DNA of 64,000 nucleotides from Rothia amarae. Its GTDB lineage: Bacteria > Actinomycetota > Actinomycetes > Actinomycetales > Micrococcaceae. The notes under the pieces were generated by a model. The model searched no databases. It was given only the letters and a program-made list of their open reading frames with translations, and was not told the origin of the DNA. A program made the position numbers and the translations under genes. Location of the stretch: positions 1,054,001 through 1,118,000 of the forward strand of contig NZ_CP061538.1 in assembly GCF_014705945.2 (NCBI RefSeq), written 5' to 3'. This document shows positions 43,905-50,975 of the stretch, piece after piece (within the stretch, counting starts at the first letter, position 1; every line of letters starts with the position of its first letter).

Positions 43905-44690
43905 ATGGCTTTGAATGATTCGGTTCAGGGGGCGGTCAATAAGAAGGTCGAACTCCTCACAAAAGATTTTGGGCGCTTCGCTGTGCGCGGCACCCTTGCC
44001 GGTGTTTACTTGACGCTCGCCACAGGTTTTGCTGGTGTCGCAGGCCAGGCTGTTGAAGCTCATGCTAAGGGTATGGGTTCACTTGTTTTTGCTTTTACCT
44101 TTGGGATTGGTCTGTTTGCGATTGTTATTCTGAACTCTGAATTGGCAACGGGCAATATGATGTTTGGCTCCTACGGTGCTACCACTGGTCAAATTAGGTG
44201 GGGAAAGGCTCTCTGGCTCGTCGTCATCACCACTTTGCTGAACCTGGTGGGTTGCGTGCTGGTGGCGTTGTTGCTGAGCCAGTCTGCCAAATTTGCCACC
44301 ATGGATAACACCCATTTCATTTCTGTATTGACCGAGGCTAAACTCCACAAATCTGCTTGGGGTGCTTTCATTGAAGGCATCGGCGCTAACTTTGTGGTCA
44401 ATATGGCACTTGTTGGGGCGATGTTTGCTCAGGAATTCATTTCAAAGTTCGTAACCGTGATTTCTATTCTCGCGGTTTTCGTGGGACTGGGTCTGGAACA
44501 CGTTATCGCTAATTTTTCCCTGATGACCATTGCAATGTTCTCTTCCGATCCTCTGCCTGCATCCATGAGCTTTTCTGCTGTGGCCCTGAACTGGGTCATG
44601 GTATGGCTAGGGAACTTCGTTGGTGGTGGTTTGCTGATGGGTGCAACTTATGCGTGGCTGAATAAGACTAGGTACGTTTACAAGGACTAA
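43905..44690 (+). CDS. formate/nitrite transporter family channel
   Basis: 261 residues with six membrane segments, the aquaporin-like FNT fold (FocA/NirC). Signature motifs are NSELATGN after span 2 and GLEHVIANF, which carries the conserved pore histidine. FNT pentamers move formate, nitrite or hydrosulfide as acid/anion across the membrane. No formate or nitrite enzyme gene is adjacent, so the substrate is open. Start ATG 43905 with AAAGGA upstream. The next gene, rpsP, belongs to a separate unit. Confidence 0.92.
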   Translation: MALNDSVQGAVNKKVELLTKDFGRFAVRGTLAGVYLTLATGFAGVAGQAVEAHAKGMGSLVFAFTFGIGLFAIVILNSELATGNMMFGSYGATTGQIRWGKALWLVVITTLLNLVGCVLVALLLSQSAKFATMDNTHFISVLTEAKLHKSAWGAFIEGIGANFVVNMALVGAMFAQEFISKFVTVISILAVFVGLGLEHVIANFSLMTIAMFSSDPLPASMSFSAVALNWVMVWLGNFVGGGLLMGATYAWLNKTRYVYKD

Positions 44691-44783
44691 AAACCTAGAA
44701 ATAGGCGTAAAACACACTTCGATTCCGGCTTAACATCTGGATTAAGAGGCTAACCTCTGGCATACTTTTTCAGGTACTCGATG

Positions 44784-44850
44784 AGTGCGGTCCCTCTCAC
44801 CCGCACTTCATGGTGTTCATAGAGATTTGAGGACGGCTGGCCCCACCAGC
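44784..44850 (+). promoter_or_regulatory. two stem-loops in the rpsP leader
   Basis: AGTGCGG/CCGCACT (44784-44807) and GCTGG/CCAGC (44836-44850) lie in the roughly 200-base region before rpsP. A structured ribosomal-protein leader is a plausible interpretation; a known autoregulatory motif was not recognised. Confidence 0.3.
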
Positions 44851-44898
44851 GCAGAATCAATATCTCGCAGAATTATAGAAACAGGAGAGTCCACAAAA

Positions 44899-45333
44899 GT
44901 GGCTGTTAAAATTCGTCTAAAGCGTATGGGCAAAATCCGCGATCCTCGCTACCGCGTAGTAGTAATGGATTCACGCAAGAAGCGTGACGGTCGTGCGATT
45001 GAAGAAATCGGCATCTACCAGCCGACTGAACAGCCTTCACTCGTTCAGATTGATTCAGAGCGTGCACAGTACTGGCTGTCAGTAGGCGCTCAGCCTTCTG
45101 ATCAGGTTCGCGCGTTGCTGAAGCTGACCGGCGATTGGGCAAAGTTCAAGGGCGAAAAGTCAGAATCCACTCTGAAGCCTGTTGAAGCTAAGCCCGAATT
45201 CGTAACCCCTGATAAGGGTTCGGTTATTCTTCCTGAAGCTATCACCCCTAAGGGTGAAGAGAAGACAGAAGAACCAGCAGAAGCTGAGGCTCCCAAAGCA
45301 GCTGAAGAAGCTGCAGAGGAAGCAGCTGAATAA
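44899..45333 (+). CDS. rpsP: 30S ribosomal protein S16
   Basis: 144 residues from GTG 44899 (AGGAGAG upstream), starting [15 protein letters not shown]; the frame is open further upstream but without homology. S16 is an early assembly protein of the 30S body. The family core ends near residue 80; the long tail (about 95-144) is Ala/Glu/Pro-rich and ends in repeated AEEA units, a common actinobacterial extension. khpA begins 2 bases after the stop. Confidence 0.96.
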   Translation: MAVKIRLKRMGKIRDPRYRVVVMDSRKKRDGRAIEEIGIYQPTEQPSLVQIDSERAQYWLSVGAQPSDQVRALLKLTGDWAKFKGEKSESTLKPVEAKPEFVTPDKGSVILPEAITPKGEEKTEEPAEAEAPKAAEEAAEEAAE

Positions 45334-45335
45334 TC

Positions 45336-45578
45336 ATGTTGGCTGATGCACTCGAGCACCTCGTTCGAGGAATTGTCAATCATCCTGATGACGTTGAGGT
45401 TCGTTCGCGAGCTGGACGCCGGGGCGAGACTTTAGAGGTACGGGTCAATCCCGAAGATCTCGGTCGAGTTATCGGGCGCCAGGGAAGAACTGCCAACAGT
45501 GTTCGTACGGTGATTGACGCTATCAACGACGGAGAACATACACGTATTGACGTGGTTGATACCGATCGCAAACGCTAA
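45336..45578 (+). CDS. khpA: KH-domain RNA-binding protein KhpA
   Basis: 80 residues comprising a single KH domain with the RNA-contact loop VIGRQGRTANS (GxxG is GRQG). KhpA partners KhpB in some Gram-positive bacteria to bind many transcripts and influence cell shape. It sits between rpsP and rimM, its usual position in actinobacteria. A 34-bp perfect palindrome follows the gene. Confidence 0.93.
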   Translation: MLADALEHLVRGIVNHPDDVEVRSRAGRRGETLEVRVNPEDLGRVIGRQGRTANSVRTVIDAINDGEHTRIDVVDTDRKR

Positions 45579-45606
45579 ATGATTTTTGGTCTACGCTGAA
45601 ATCATT

Positions 45607-45640
45607 GAGCCCCGCATCTTGTATACAAGATGCGGGGCTC
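45607..45640. terminator. 34-bp perfect palindrome between khpA and rimM (terminator or processing site)
   Basis: GAGCCCCGCATCTTGTA is followed directly by its own reverse complement. The RNA would form a 15-bp G+C-rich stem with a UAUA loop. Only GTTTCATT follows, so the U-run is poor. It may be a weak or attenuating terminator, or a processing site inside the rpsP-trmD region. Confidence 0.7.
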
Positions 45641-45731
45641 GTTTCATTGAGGCCCTGTGCGATGAAGCTGTAAACTTAACCCTACGATGAGCGCAATTCG
45701 CGCTCGTGTTTGCCCATTCAAGGAGATTTCT

Positions 45732-46322
45732 GTGCAGGTATTGGTAGCTAGAATCGGTAAGCCCCACGGCATTAGGGGTGAGGTTACCCTCCAGATCTTT
45801 ACCGACGCTCCCGATATCCGCTTTGCACAGGGGGAGAGACTGAGCATTGAAGAATTTTCTCCCTCTGCTCCTATAGCGCGTCTGGCGCCGGCAGGAGAGC
45901 TCACTGTGGCTCATTCTCGCTGGAACAAGAAAATTCTGGTGGTGAAGTTTGAAGAAATTACCACACGTAATGATGCCGAACTTTTCCGAGATTGGCGTTT
46001 GACCTTTAACTCTGAAGAAGCCGCTGAGGATGAAGGTATTTATGAGCACGACGTCCTGGATTTGCCGGTTTACCTCCTCAGCGATGTGCCAGTAGGGGAG
46101 CTGCCTTCGGCAGATCCTGTAGCCACAGTTATCGGGTTGCAGACACTTCCTACGCAAGATTTGCTCATTGTGAAGCTCGCCAACGGCTCTGAAGCCATGA
46201 TTCCTTTTGTGGAAGAAATTGTTCCGGAGATTGACCTGGATGAAAGTTTTATTTTGATTGATCCTCCCGCTGGTTTGTTGGAATTGGGGCAGGACGACTC
46301 TGCTGCAGAAGGCGGGGCGTAA
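45732..46322 (+). CDS. rimM: ribosome maturation factor RimM
   Basis: 196 residues from GTG 45732, which has AAGGAG 6 bases upstream and begins with the family's QVLVARIGKPHGIRGEV. RimM binds S19 and assists 30S head assembly. An N-terminal RimM beta-barrel and a C-terminal PRC-barrel (DVLDLPVYL... to VEEIVPEIDL) are visible. trmD starts on the base after its stop. Confidence 0.95.
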   Translation: MQVLVARIGKPHGIRGEVTLQIFTDAPDIRFAQGERLSIEEFSPSAPIARLAPAGELTVAHSRWNKKILVVKFEEITTRNDAELFRDWRLTFNSEEAAEDEGIYEHDVLDLPVYLLSDVPVGELPSADPVATVIGLQTLPTQDLLIVKLANGSEAMIPFVEEIVPEIDLDESFILIDPPAGLLELGQDDSAAEGGA

Positions 46323-47141
46323 TTGCGTTTAGACGTTATTACTATTTTTCCCGAGTACTTAGCCCCCCTTGAGCTTTCCTTACTGGGCAAAGCGCGTACA
46401 GAGGGACTAGTAGACCTACAGGTTCATAATCTGCGGGATTTTACCTCAGACCGTCATAAAACCGTGGATGATACTCCCTACGGCGGAGGCGCAGGAATGG
46501 TGATGAAACCTGAGCCATGGGGTAGTGCTCTGGATCAGGTTTTGGAGGATTCGCCTTTTTTAACTTCCTCTGCAGGAGAAAATGAGAAACCACTTTTGAT
46601 TATTCCCTCCCCAGCGGGGCGGGTCTTTAATCAGGCCATGGCCTATGAGCTCTCTACTGAGCAACATATTGTGTTCGCCCCTGCACGCTATGAAGGTATC
46701 GACGAGCGGGTCTACGAATGGGCTGAAGATTCATTCCGTGTTATGCCTGTCTCCCTGGGAGATTATGTGCTCTACGGGGGAGAAGTAGCGGTCATGGCAA
46801 TGATTGAAGCAATCTGCCGTCTGATTCCGGGGGCAATGGGGAACCCTGAGTCGCTCAGCGAAGAATCCCATACGGGCGGTCTCTTGGAATACCCTGTCTA
46901 CACGAAACCCGCTGTCTGGAGAGATCGAGCGGTACCCGGCGTCCTGCTATCAGGCAATCACGGCGCAATCGCCAGATGGCGGCGAGATGAGCAGATAAAG
47001 CGAACCTTCGAACGACGTTTCGATATGCTCAGCGACTACCCAGAGGAGCACTGGGACAAAAAAGATCGCGCTTTGCTCAACCAACTCCGGGCACAAAGAA
47101 ACCGTTTGAAGAAAGATAAGGCACAAAGGGATGGGTCATAA
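46323..47141 (+). CDS. trmD: tRNA (guanine(37)-N1)-methyltransferase
   Basis: 272 residues from TTG 46323, immediately after the rimM stop. TrmD methylates G37 next to the anticodon, preventing frameshifts. The SPOUT trefoil-knot signature is clear: [25 protein letters not shown], and [12 protein letters not shown]. Length is normal for the actinobacterial enzyme. The next 271 bases hold no gene but contain several inverted repeats ahead of rplS. Confidence 0.96.
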   Translation: MRLDVITIFPEYLAPLELSLLGKARTEGLVDLQVHNLRDFTSDRHKTVDDTPYGGGAGMVMKPEPWGSALDQVLEDSPFLTSSAGENEKPLLIIPSPAGRVFNQAMAYELSTEQHIVFAPARYEGIDERVYEWAEDSFRVMPVSLGDYVLYGGEVAVMAMIEAICRLIPGAMGNPESLSEESHTGGLLEYPVYTKPAVWRDRAVPGVLLSGNHGAIARWRRDEQIKRTFERRFDMLSDYPEEHWDKKDRALLNQLRAQRNRLKKDKAQRDGS

Positions 47142-47241
47142 GACCCATAAGCGTTAACTCTCACACCGCAAAATGCTTCTGAGATGTGGTGAAGTCAACC
47201 TTAAAGTGTCATAATTATTCTTTGTGTCCACAGTGGGTACG

Positions 47242-47307
47242 CCCCTGCCGCAGGGGGATGAGCGACCTCAACATTGTGAACCTTAGCTAGGTACCATTAT
47301 CTAGCTA
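47242..47307 (+). promoter_or_regulatory. inverted repeats upstream of rplS
   Basis: CCCCTGC-C-GCAGGGG (47242-47256) and TAGCTAG-N10-CTAGCTA (47284-47307) lie in the 271-base spacer before rplS. The second overlaps a possible promoter: TTGTGA near 47274 and TTATCT about 17 bases further. The region likely contains the rplS promoter and leader; the elements are tentative. Confidence 0.35.
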
Positions 47308-47412
47308 TGTAAAACCTTTCTTCGTGGCAGCAACAGTCTGGACTTTCAGACACTGTGCGCGAAAGTAAAAACGAGAGTATTAGACCTGCGGCTGGTACCT
47401 CAGGAGAAATCA

Positions 47413-47766
47413 ATGCAGACTCTTGACTTCATTGACAATAAGTCACTCCGTTCAGATATTCCTGAATTCGGTCCTGGCGACACCCTCAACGTTCACGTCA
47501 ACATTGTCGAAGGCAACCGTTCACGTGTCCAGGTCTTCAAAGGCTTCGTTGTAGGTCGTCAGGGTGCAGGCGTTCGCGAAACCTTCACCATTCGTAAGGT
47601 TTCTTTCGGCGTTGGCGTAGAGCGTACCTTCCCGGTTCACTCTCCTGTCATCGACAAGATTGAACTTCTGACCCGCGGTGACGTTCGTCGTGCAAAGTTG
47701 TACTACATGCGTGACCGTCACGGTAAGGCTGCTCGTATCCGCGAAAAGCGCGATAACGTTAAGTAA
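47413..47766 (+). CDS. rplS: 50S ribosomal protein L19
   Basis: 117 residues, the standard L19 length, with the family core [19 protein letters not shown] and the C-terminal [15 protein letters not shown] segment. L19 sits at the 30S-50S interface. It is followed after 13 bases by the first of two signal peptidase genes, the usual actinobacterial rplS-lepB order. Confidence 0.97.
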   Translation: MQTLDFIDNKSLRSDIPEFGPGDTLNVHVNIVEGNRSRVQVFKGFVVGRQGAGVRETFTIRKVSFGVGVERTFPVHSPVIDKIELLTRGDVRRAKLYYMRDRHGKAARIREKRDNVK

Positions 47767-47779
47767 GTCTGAGACTTAT

Positions 47780-48448
47780 ATGGAACAGACCGTAAGGTCG
47801 AACTCCACAGACAGGCGTCTCTCCCGAGTTCGGGGGTGGCGCCTGTTTGCTGTGGCATTCTTTATAGCAGCTGTCATCCTAGTGGTAGTACGTCACTTCT
47901 TTTTTGATATCTTCTTTATTCCTTCAGAATCTATGGAACCCACATTAGAATCCGGAGACCGGATTGTGGTGGAGAAATCTTATGACGATATCGCGCGGGG
48001 AGACATCGTGGTCTTCGACGGCACCGGATCTTTTGACCCTTATCAAAGTGCATCCCCTTGGGCGACCGACCCCGTCAGGACGGCGGGGCAATGGCTTGGA
48101 ATCGTGGGCTCAGACACGATTTATGTTAAACGGGTGATAGGTGTTGGAGGAGATAAGGTCAGCTGTTGCGGCCCTGCAGGAAAAATTTCTGTGAATGGCC
48201 AAGAAATCGACGAACCCTACCTTGCTACAGGCATGAAGGCATCCGAACAAAAATTCACTGTTCAGGTTCCAGAGGGTCGCCTCTGGGTGATGGGGGATAA
48301 CCGGAATAACTCCCGTGATTCCCGTGCATTACTTGGATCTGCTGGGGGCGGTATGATTCGGCAGGAGAAAGTTTTGGGTGAGTCTCGGTGGATTATCTGG
48401 CCATTTTCTCGCTGGCAAACGATAGAGCATGATTCAGGTAGCTCCTAG
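47780..48448 (+). CDS. lepB: signal peptidase I (first copy)
   Basis: 222 residues from ATG 47780; earlier in-frame codons overlap rplS. A basic N-terminus and one membrane anchor (about 21-45) precede the serine-lysine protease domain: Ser51 in IPSESMEPTL and Lys117 in YVKRVIGVGGD, with MGDNRNNSRDSR near the end. It cleaves signal peptides on the outer face of the membrane. A second lepB follows 105 bases later; the two share architecture but diverge clearly in sequence. Confidence 0.94.
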   Translation: MEQTVRSNSTDRRLSRVRGWRLFAVAFFIAAVILVVVRHFFFDIFFIPSESMEPTLESGDRIVVEKSYDDIARGDIVVFDGTGSFDPYQSASPWATDPVRTAGQWLGIVGSDTIYVKRVIGVGGDKVSCCGPAGKISVNGQEIDEPYLATGMKASEQKFTVQVPEGRLWVMGDNRNNSRDSRALLGSAGGGMIRQEKVLGESRWIIWPFSRWQTIEHDSGSS

Positions 48449-48553
48449 CTTTTGTGCAGACACACAGTGTTCTTGCGATCCGAGAACCGCAGGTCATAAC
48501 CTTATTCCCAGTACACTGTCATACGTTCCCCACATTTGAAAGAGGTATTTTGC

Positions 48554-49333
48554 GTGACTGATGAAATCAATAACGAGCGCCTGAACGAAAGCTCGAACCA
48601 CGACGTCGAAACATCAGATCAGGTAGCTGCCATGCGTCATCGCGCGGTTCCTGCGAAAGAAGAGAATTCATCCGGTCTTGGTGGACAGATTAAAGAGTTT
48701 TTCATGGTCCTCCTCTACGCACTTCTTATCGCGTTTATTCTGAAGACCTTTGTACTGAGAGGCTTTTATATCCCCTCTGGTTCCATGGAAAATACTCTCC
48801 AAGTCAATGACCGGGTTTTCGTCAATGTTGCGGGTTCGATGTTTGGCGAAGCCGAACGTGGCGACATCATTGTTTTTAAAGACGCGCACGGTTGGGTTGA
48901 TCAAAGCGCTCCAGTTGCTACAAACCCCATTCGAACTGCTCTTTCATTTGTGGGTATCCTTCCAGATACATCCAATAATTACTTGGTCAAGCGTGTCATC
49001 GGCGTAGGTGGAGACCACGTTGTATGCTGCTCGGCTGACGGCAAAATTACGGTTAACGGTGAAGAAATCACCGAGCCCTACTTGTATCCCGGTGCGAATC
49101 CCTCGGATATTCCTTTTGACGTGATTGTTCCTGAGAACAATTACTTTGTATTGGGCGATCATCGCAATAACTCTGCAGATTCCCGCTATCACATTGAAGA
49201 TGGAACCGAATTCATCAGTGATGGTGATGTTGAAGGCGAAGTGTTCGTTGTAGCCTGGCCCTTGAGCCACTTCACGTTCATCGGCGGAGCCTCGGACGTC
49301 TTTACTAACGTGCCGGAGAATACCAACGAGTAA
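48554..49333 (+). CDS. lepB: signal peptidase I (second copy)
   Basis: 259 residues from GTG 48554, 9 bases after AAAGAGG; a TTG at 48536 is also in frame. It has a longer acidic cytoplasmic N-terminus than the first copy, a membrane anchor (about 49-68), then Ser77 in IPSGSMENTL and Lys146 in LVKRVIGVGGD, and GDHRNNSADSR. It probably processes Sec substrates with partly different preferences from its neighbour. rnhB starts 7 bases downstream, so the genes are likely co-transcribed. Confidence 0.94.
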   Translation: MTDEINNERLNESSNHDVETSDQVAAMRHRAVPAKEENSSGLGGQIKEFFMVLLYALLIAFILKTFVLRGFYIPSGSMENTLQVNDRVFVNVAGSMFGEAERGDIIVFKDAHGWVDQSAPVATNPIRTALSFVGILPDTSNNYLVKRVIGVGGDHVVCCSADGKITVNGEEITEPYLYPGANPSDIPFDVIVPENNYFVLGDHRNNSADSRYHIEDGTEFISDGDVEGEVFVVAWPLSHFTFIGGASDVFTNVPENTNE

Positions 49334-49340
49334 GAAAGTT

Positions 49341-50123
49341 GTGAAGAACATTAAGACAGCTACATTGGACACCGAAAGAGAATATTTCTCTTCCGGTGTC
49401 CAACTTATTGCAGGCATGGATGAAGTCGGGCGTGGCTCGCTTTCCGGACCGGTGAGCGTGGGAGTATCGTTGGTCTCCGCTTCCGATGAACTCCAAATAG
49501 ACGGTCTCATCGATTCCAAAGCACTTACTGAGAAAAAACGCACGGAGATGGTTCCTCTCATCAATAAGTGGATTCCTACGGCAGTGGGTCATACTCAGCC
49601 AGAGGAGATTGATGCTTTGGGCATGACGCGCTCCTTACGTCTGGCGGGTCAACGTGCTTTAGCTCAGGTCGTGAGCCCTGAAATCAAGCCCGATTTGGTT
49701 CTTTTAGATGGCAAGCACGATTGGCTCACTGCATCTGAGCCTGATTTATTGATTTCTTTGGACCCAGCTGAAGAACTCTATCAGCGGTTGACCCAGGAAG
49801 CCTGGGGGAGTTCTTCCTCCCTTGTACAGCCGTGGGAGGGCCTCGTCGTCACCATCATCAAAGGTGACTATAAATGCGCGTCCATTGCTGCAGCTTCTGT
49901 GGTTGCCAAAGTTGAGCGGGATGCGCTCATGAATCAACTAGCGCAGCGCTTTCCTGCTTATGGTTGGCACAAAAATAAAGGGTATGGATCTGCGAGTCAC
50001 CGGCAGGCACTTGCCGAGATAGGTCCTTCCACCCAGCATCGCTTGAGCTGGAATCTAGGCGTGAGCGCAGAGCAAGTCAAAACAACCTATATAGAAAGGG
50101 CGGTGAAAAATAATGAGCGGTGA
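49341..50123 (+). CDS. rnhB: ribonuclease HII
   Basis: 260 residues from GTG 49341. RNase HII removes ribonucleotides misincorporated in DNA and RNA of RNA-DNA hybrids. The DEVGRG motif (about residues 30-35) supplies the first catalytic pair; DGKHDW and the KGDYKCASIAAASVVAKV helix follow. The N-terminus TLDTEREYF matches actinobacterial RnhB, so the start is sound. A long stem-loop lies within codons 9-21. The stop overlaps the next gene by 11 bases. Confidence 0.95.
   Translation: MKNIKTATLDTEREYFSSGVQLIAGMDEVGRGSLSGPVSVGVSLVSASDELQIDGLIDSKALTEKKRTEMVPLINKWIPTAVGHTQPEEIDALGMTRSLRLAGQRALAQVVSPEIKPDLVLLDGKHDWLTASEPDLLISLDPAEELYQRLTQEAWGSSSSLVQPWEGLVVTIIKGDYKCASIAAASVVAKVERDALMNQLAQRFPAYGWHKNKGYGSASHRQALAEIGPSTQHRLSWNLGVSAEQVKTTYIERAVKNNER
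49365..49403 (+). other. intragenic 18-bp stem-loop at the 5' end of rnhB
   Basis: An 18-base arm starting TTGGACACCG (49365-49382) pairs with 49386-49403 around a TAT loop, with one mismatch (A49375-C49393). It lies 24-62 bases into the gene. No U-run follows, so it is not a terminator. Size and position resemble the stem-loop in rnc. Confidence 0.88.
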
Positions 50124-50439
50124 GGATCTAGAGAGTTTTGAATCTGATGCGCAAATGGCTCTGTACGAAGAATATAAAAACGTATTTGGGTTATTCACCT
50201 ATGTGGTGGAAACAGACAAACGTTTTTACCTGTGTAATTCAGTAGATGTACAACCCCGTGCGGATAACGGAACGCTCTTTTTCGAAGTAGCGATGGCAGA
50301 TGTATGGGTGTGGGATATTTTCCGACCTTCACGCTTTATGAAGAATGTGAAAATCTTTTCCGTCAAAGATATCAACGTGGAAGAACGCTCTACCGAGGGT
50401 GAATTGATTATCCCTGAGATGCCTGATTTTGATGAATAA
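50113..50439 (+). CDS. DUF2469 protein
   Basis: 108 residues, the usual length of this actinobacteria-specific family, which always lies next to rnhB. It is acidic, rich in aromatic residues (WVWDIFRPSRF) and lacks membrane segments or catalytic motifs. The ATG at 50113 lies inside the end of rnhB, giving translational coupling. Function unknown; conserved linkage with rnhB and yraN suggests a nucleic-acid role, which is inference. Confidence 0.9.
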   Translation: MSGEDLESFESDAQMALYEEYKNVFGLFTYVVETDKRFYLCNSVDVQPRADNGTLFFEVAMADVWVWDIFRPSRFMKNVKIFSVKDINVEERSTEGELIIPEMPDFDE

Positions 50440-50460
50440 GGGCTCGTTCTCAGCCCTACC

Positions 50461-50509
50461 TGTGGAATATCGCCCTGTGGATTTTGGATAAAGAGGGTAG
50501 TTATCCACA
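50461..50509. promoter_or_regulatory. cluster of DnaA-box-like 9-mers upstream of yraN
   Basis: TTATCCACA at 50501-50509 is a perfect DnaA box. On the opposite strand lie TTTGGATAA (50483-50491; one mismatch), TGTGGATTT (50476-50484; two) and TGTGGAATA (50461-50469; two). Four box-like sites in 49 bases of a 150-base intergenic region is dense. DnaA binding, for titration or transcription control, is inference. Confidence 0.45.
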
Positions 50510-50591
50510 ATCTACGATTCGGTGAAATCCGTTTTGCTTCTCCATGGTGCAGAGTAAACAACAACAAATGTTGTTCATTGAAAGGCACCAC

Positions 50592-50975
50592 ATGAAAACG
50601 CATCTTGAAGTAGGGCAGTGGGGTGAAGATATTGCTGTAGCTATATTGCAGTTATCGGCGTATCAGCTGCTCACGAGAAACTGGAGACCGCGCCTCGAAC
50701 GGGGAGATAAACGTGTCAGAGGCGAAATAGATGCTGTTATGCTCGACCCCGAAGGCGATCTCGTCTTTGTAGAGGTAAAGACGCGATCAACGCTCAATTT
50801 TGGTTCTCCTTTCGATGCGATTCAGCAGGAAAAAGTCCAGCGCATCAAAAGACTTGCCTATGCATGGTGCTCTGAAAACCCTGACTATCGGGCTAGGTCT
50901 TTACGTATGGATGCCGTCTCTATTTGCGGAACCCCTACAAATTTCACCTATGAGCACCTCAAGGCTGTGAACTAG
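50592..50975 (+). CDS. yraN: YraN family (UPF0102) endonuclease-like protein
   Basis: 127 residues from ATG 50592 (AAAGG upstream); the in-frame ATG at 50544 adds a poorly matching leader. The family has an archaeal Holliday junction resolvase-like PD-(D/E)xK fold: GEDIAV, then EIDAVMLDPEGDLVFVEVKTR, which contains the D and E-x-K catalytic pattern. Role probably in DNA processing. comM begins on the base after its stop. A short inverted repeat AACAACA-AA-TGTTGTT (50560-50575) lies just upstream. Confidence 0.9.
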   Translation: MKTHLEVGQWGEDIAVAILQLSAYQLLTRNWRPRLERGDKRVRGEIDAVMLDPEGDLVFVEVKTRSTLNFGSPFDAIQQEKVQRIKRLAYAWCSENPDYRARSLRMDAVSICGTPTNFTYEHLKAVN

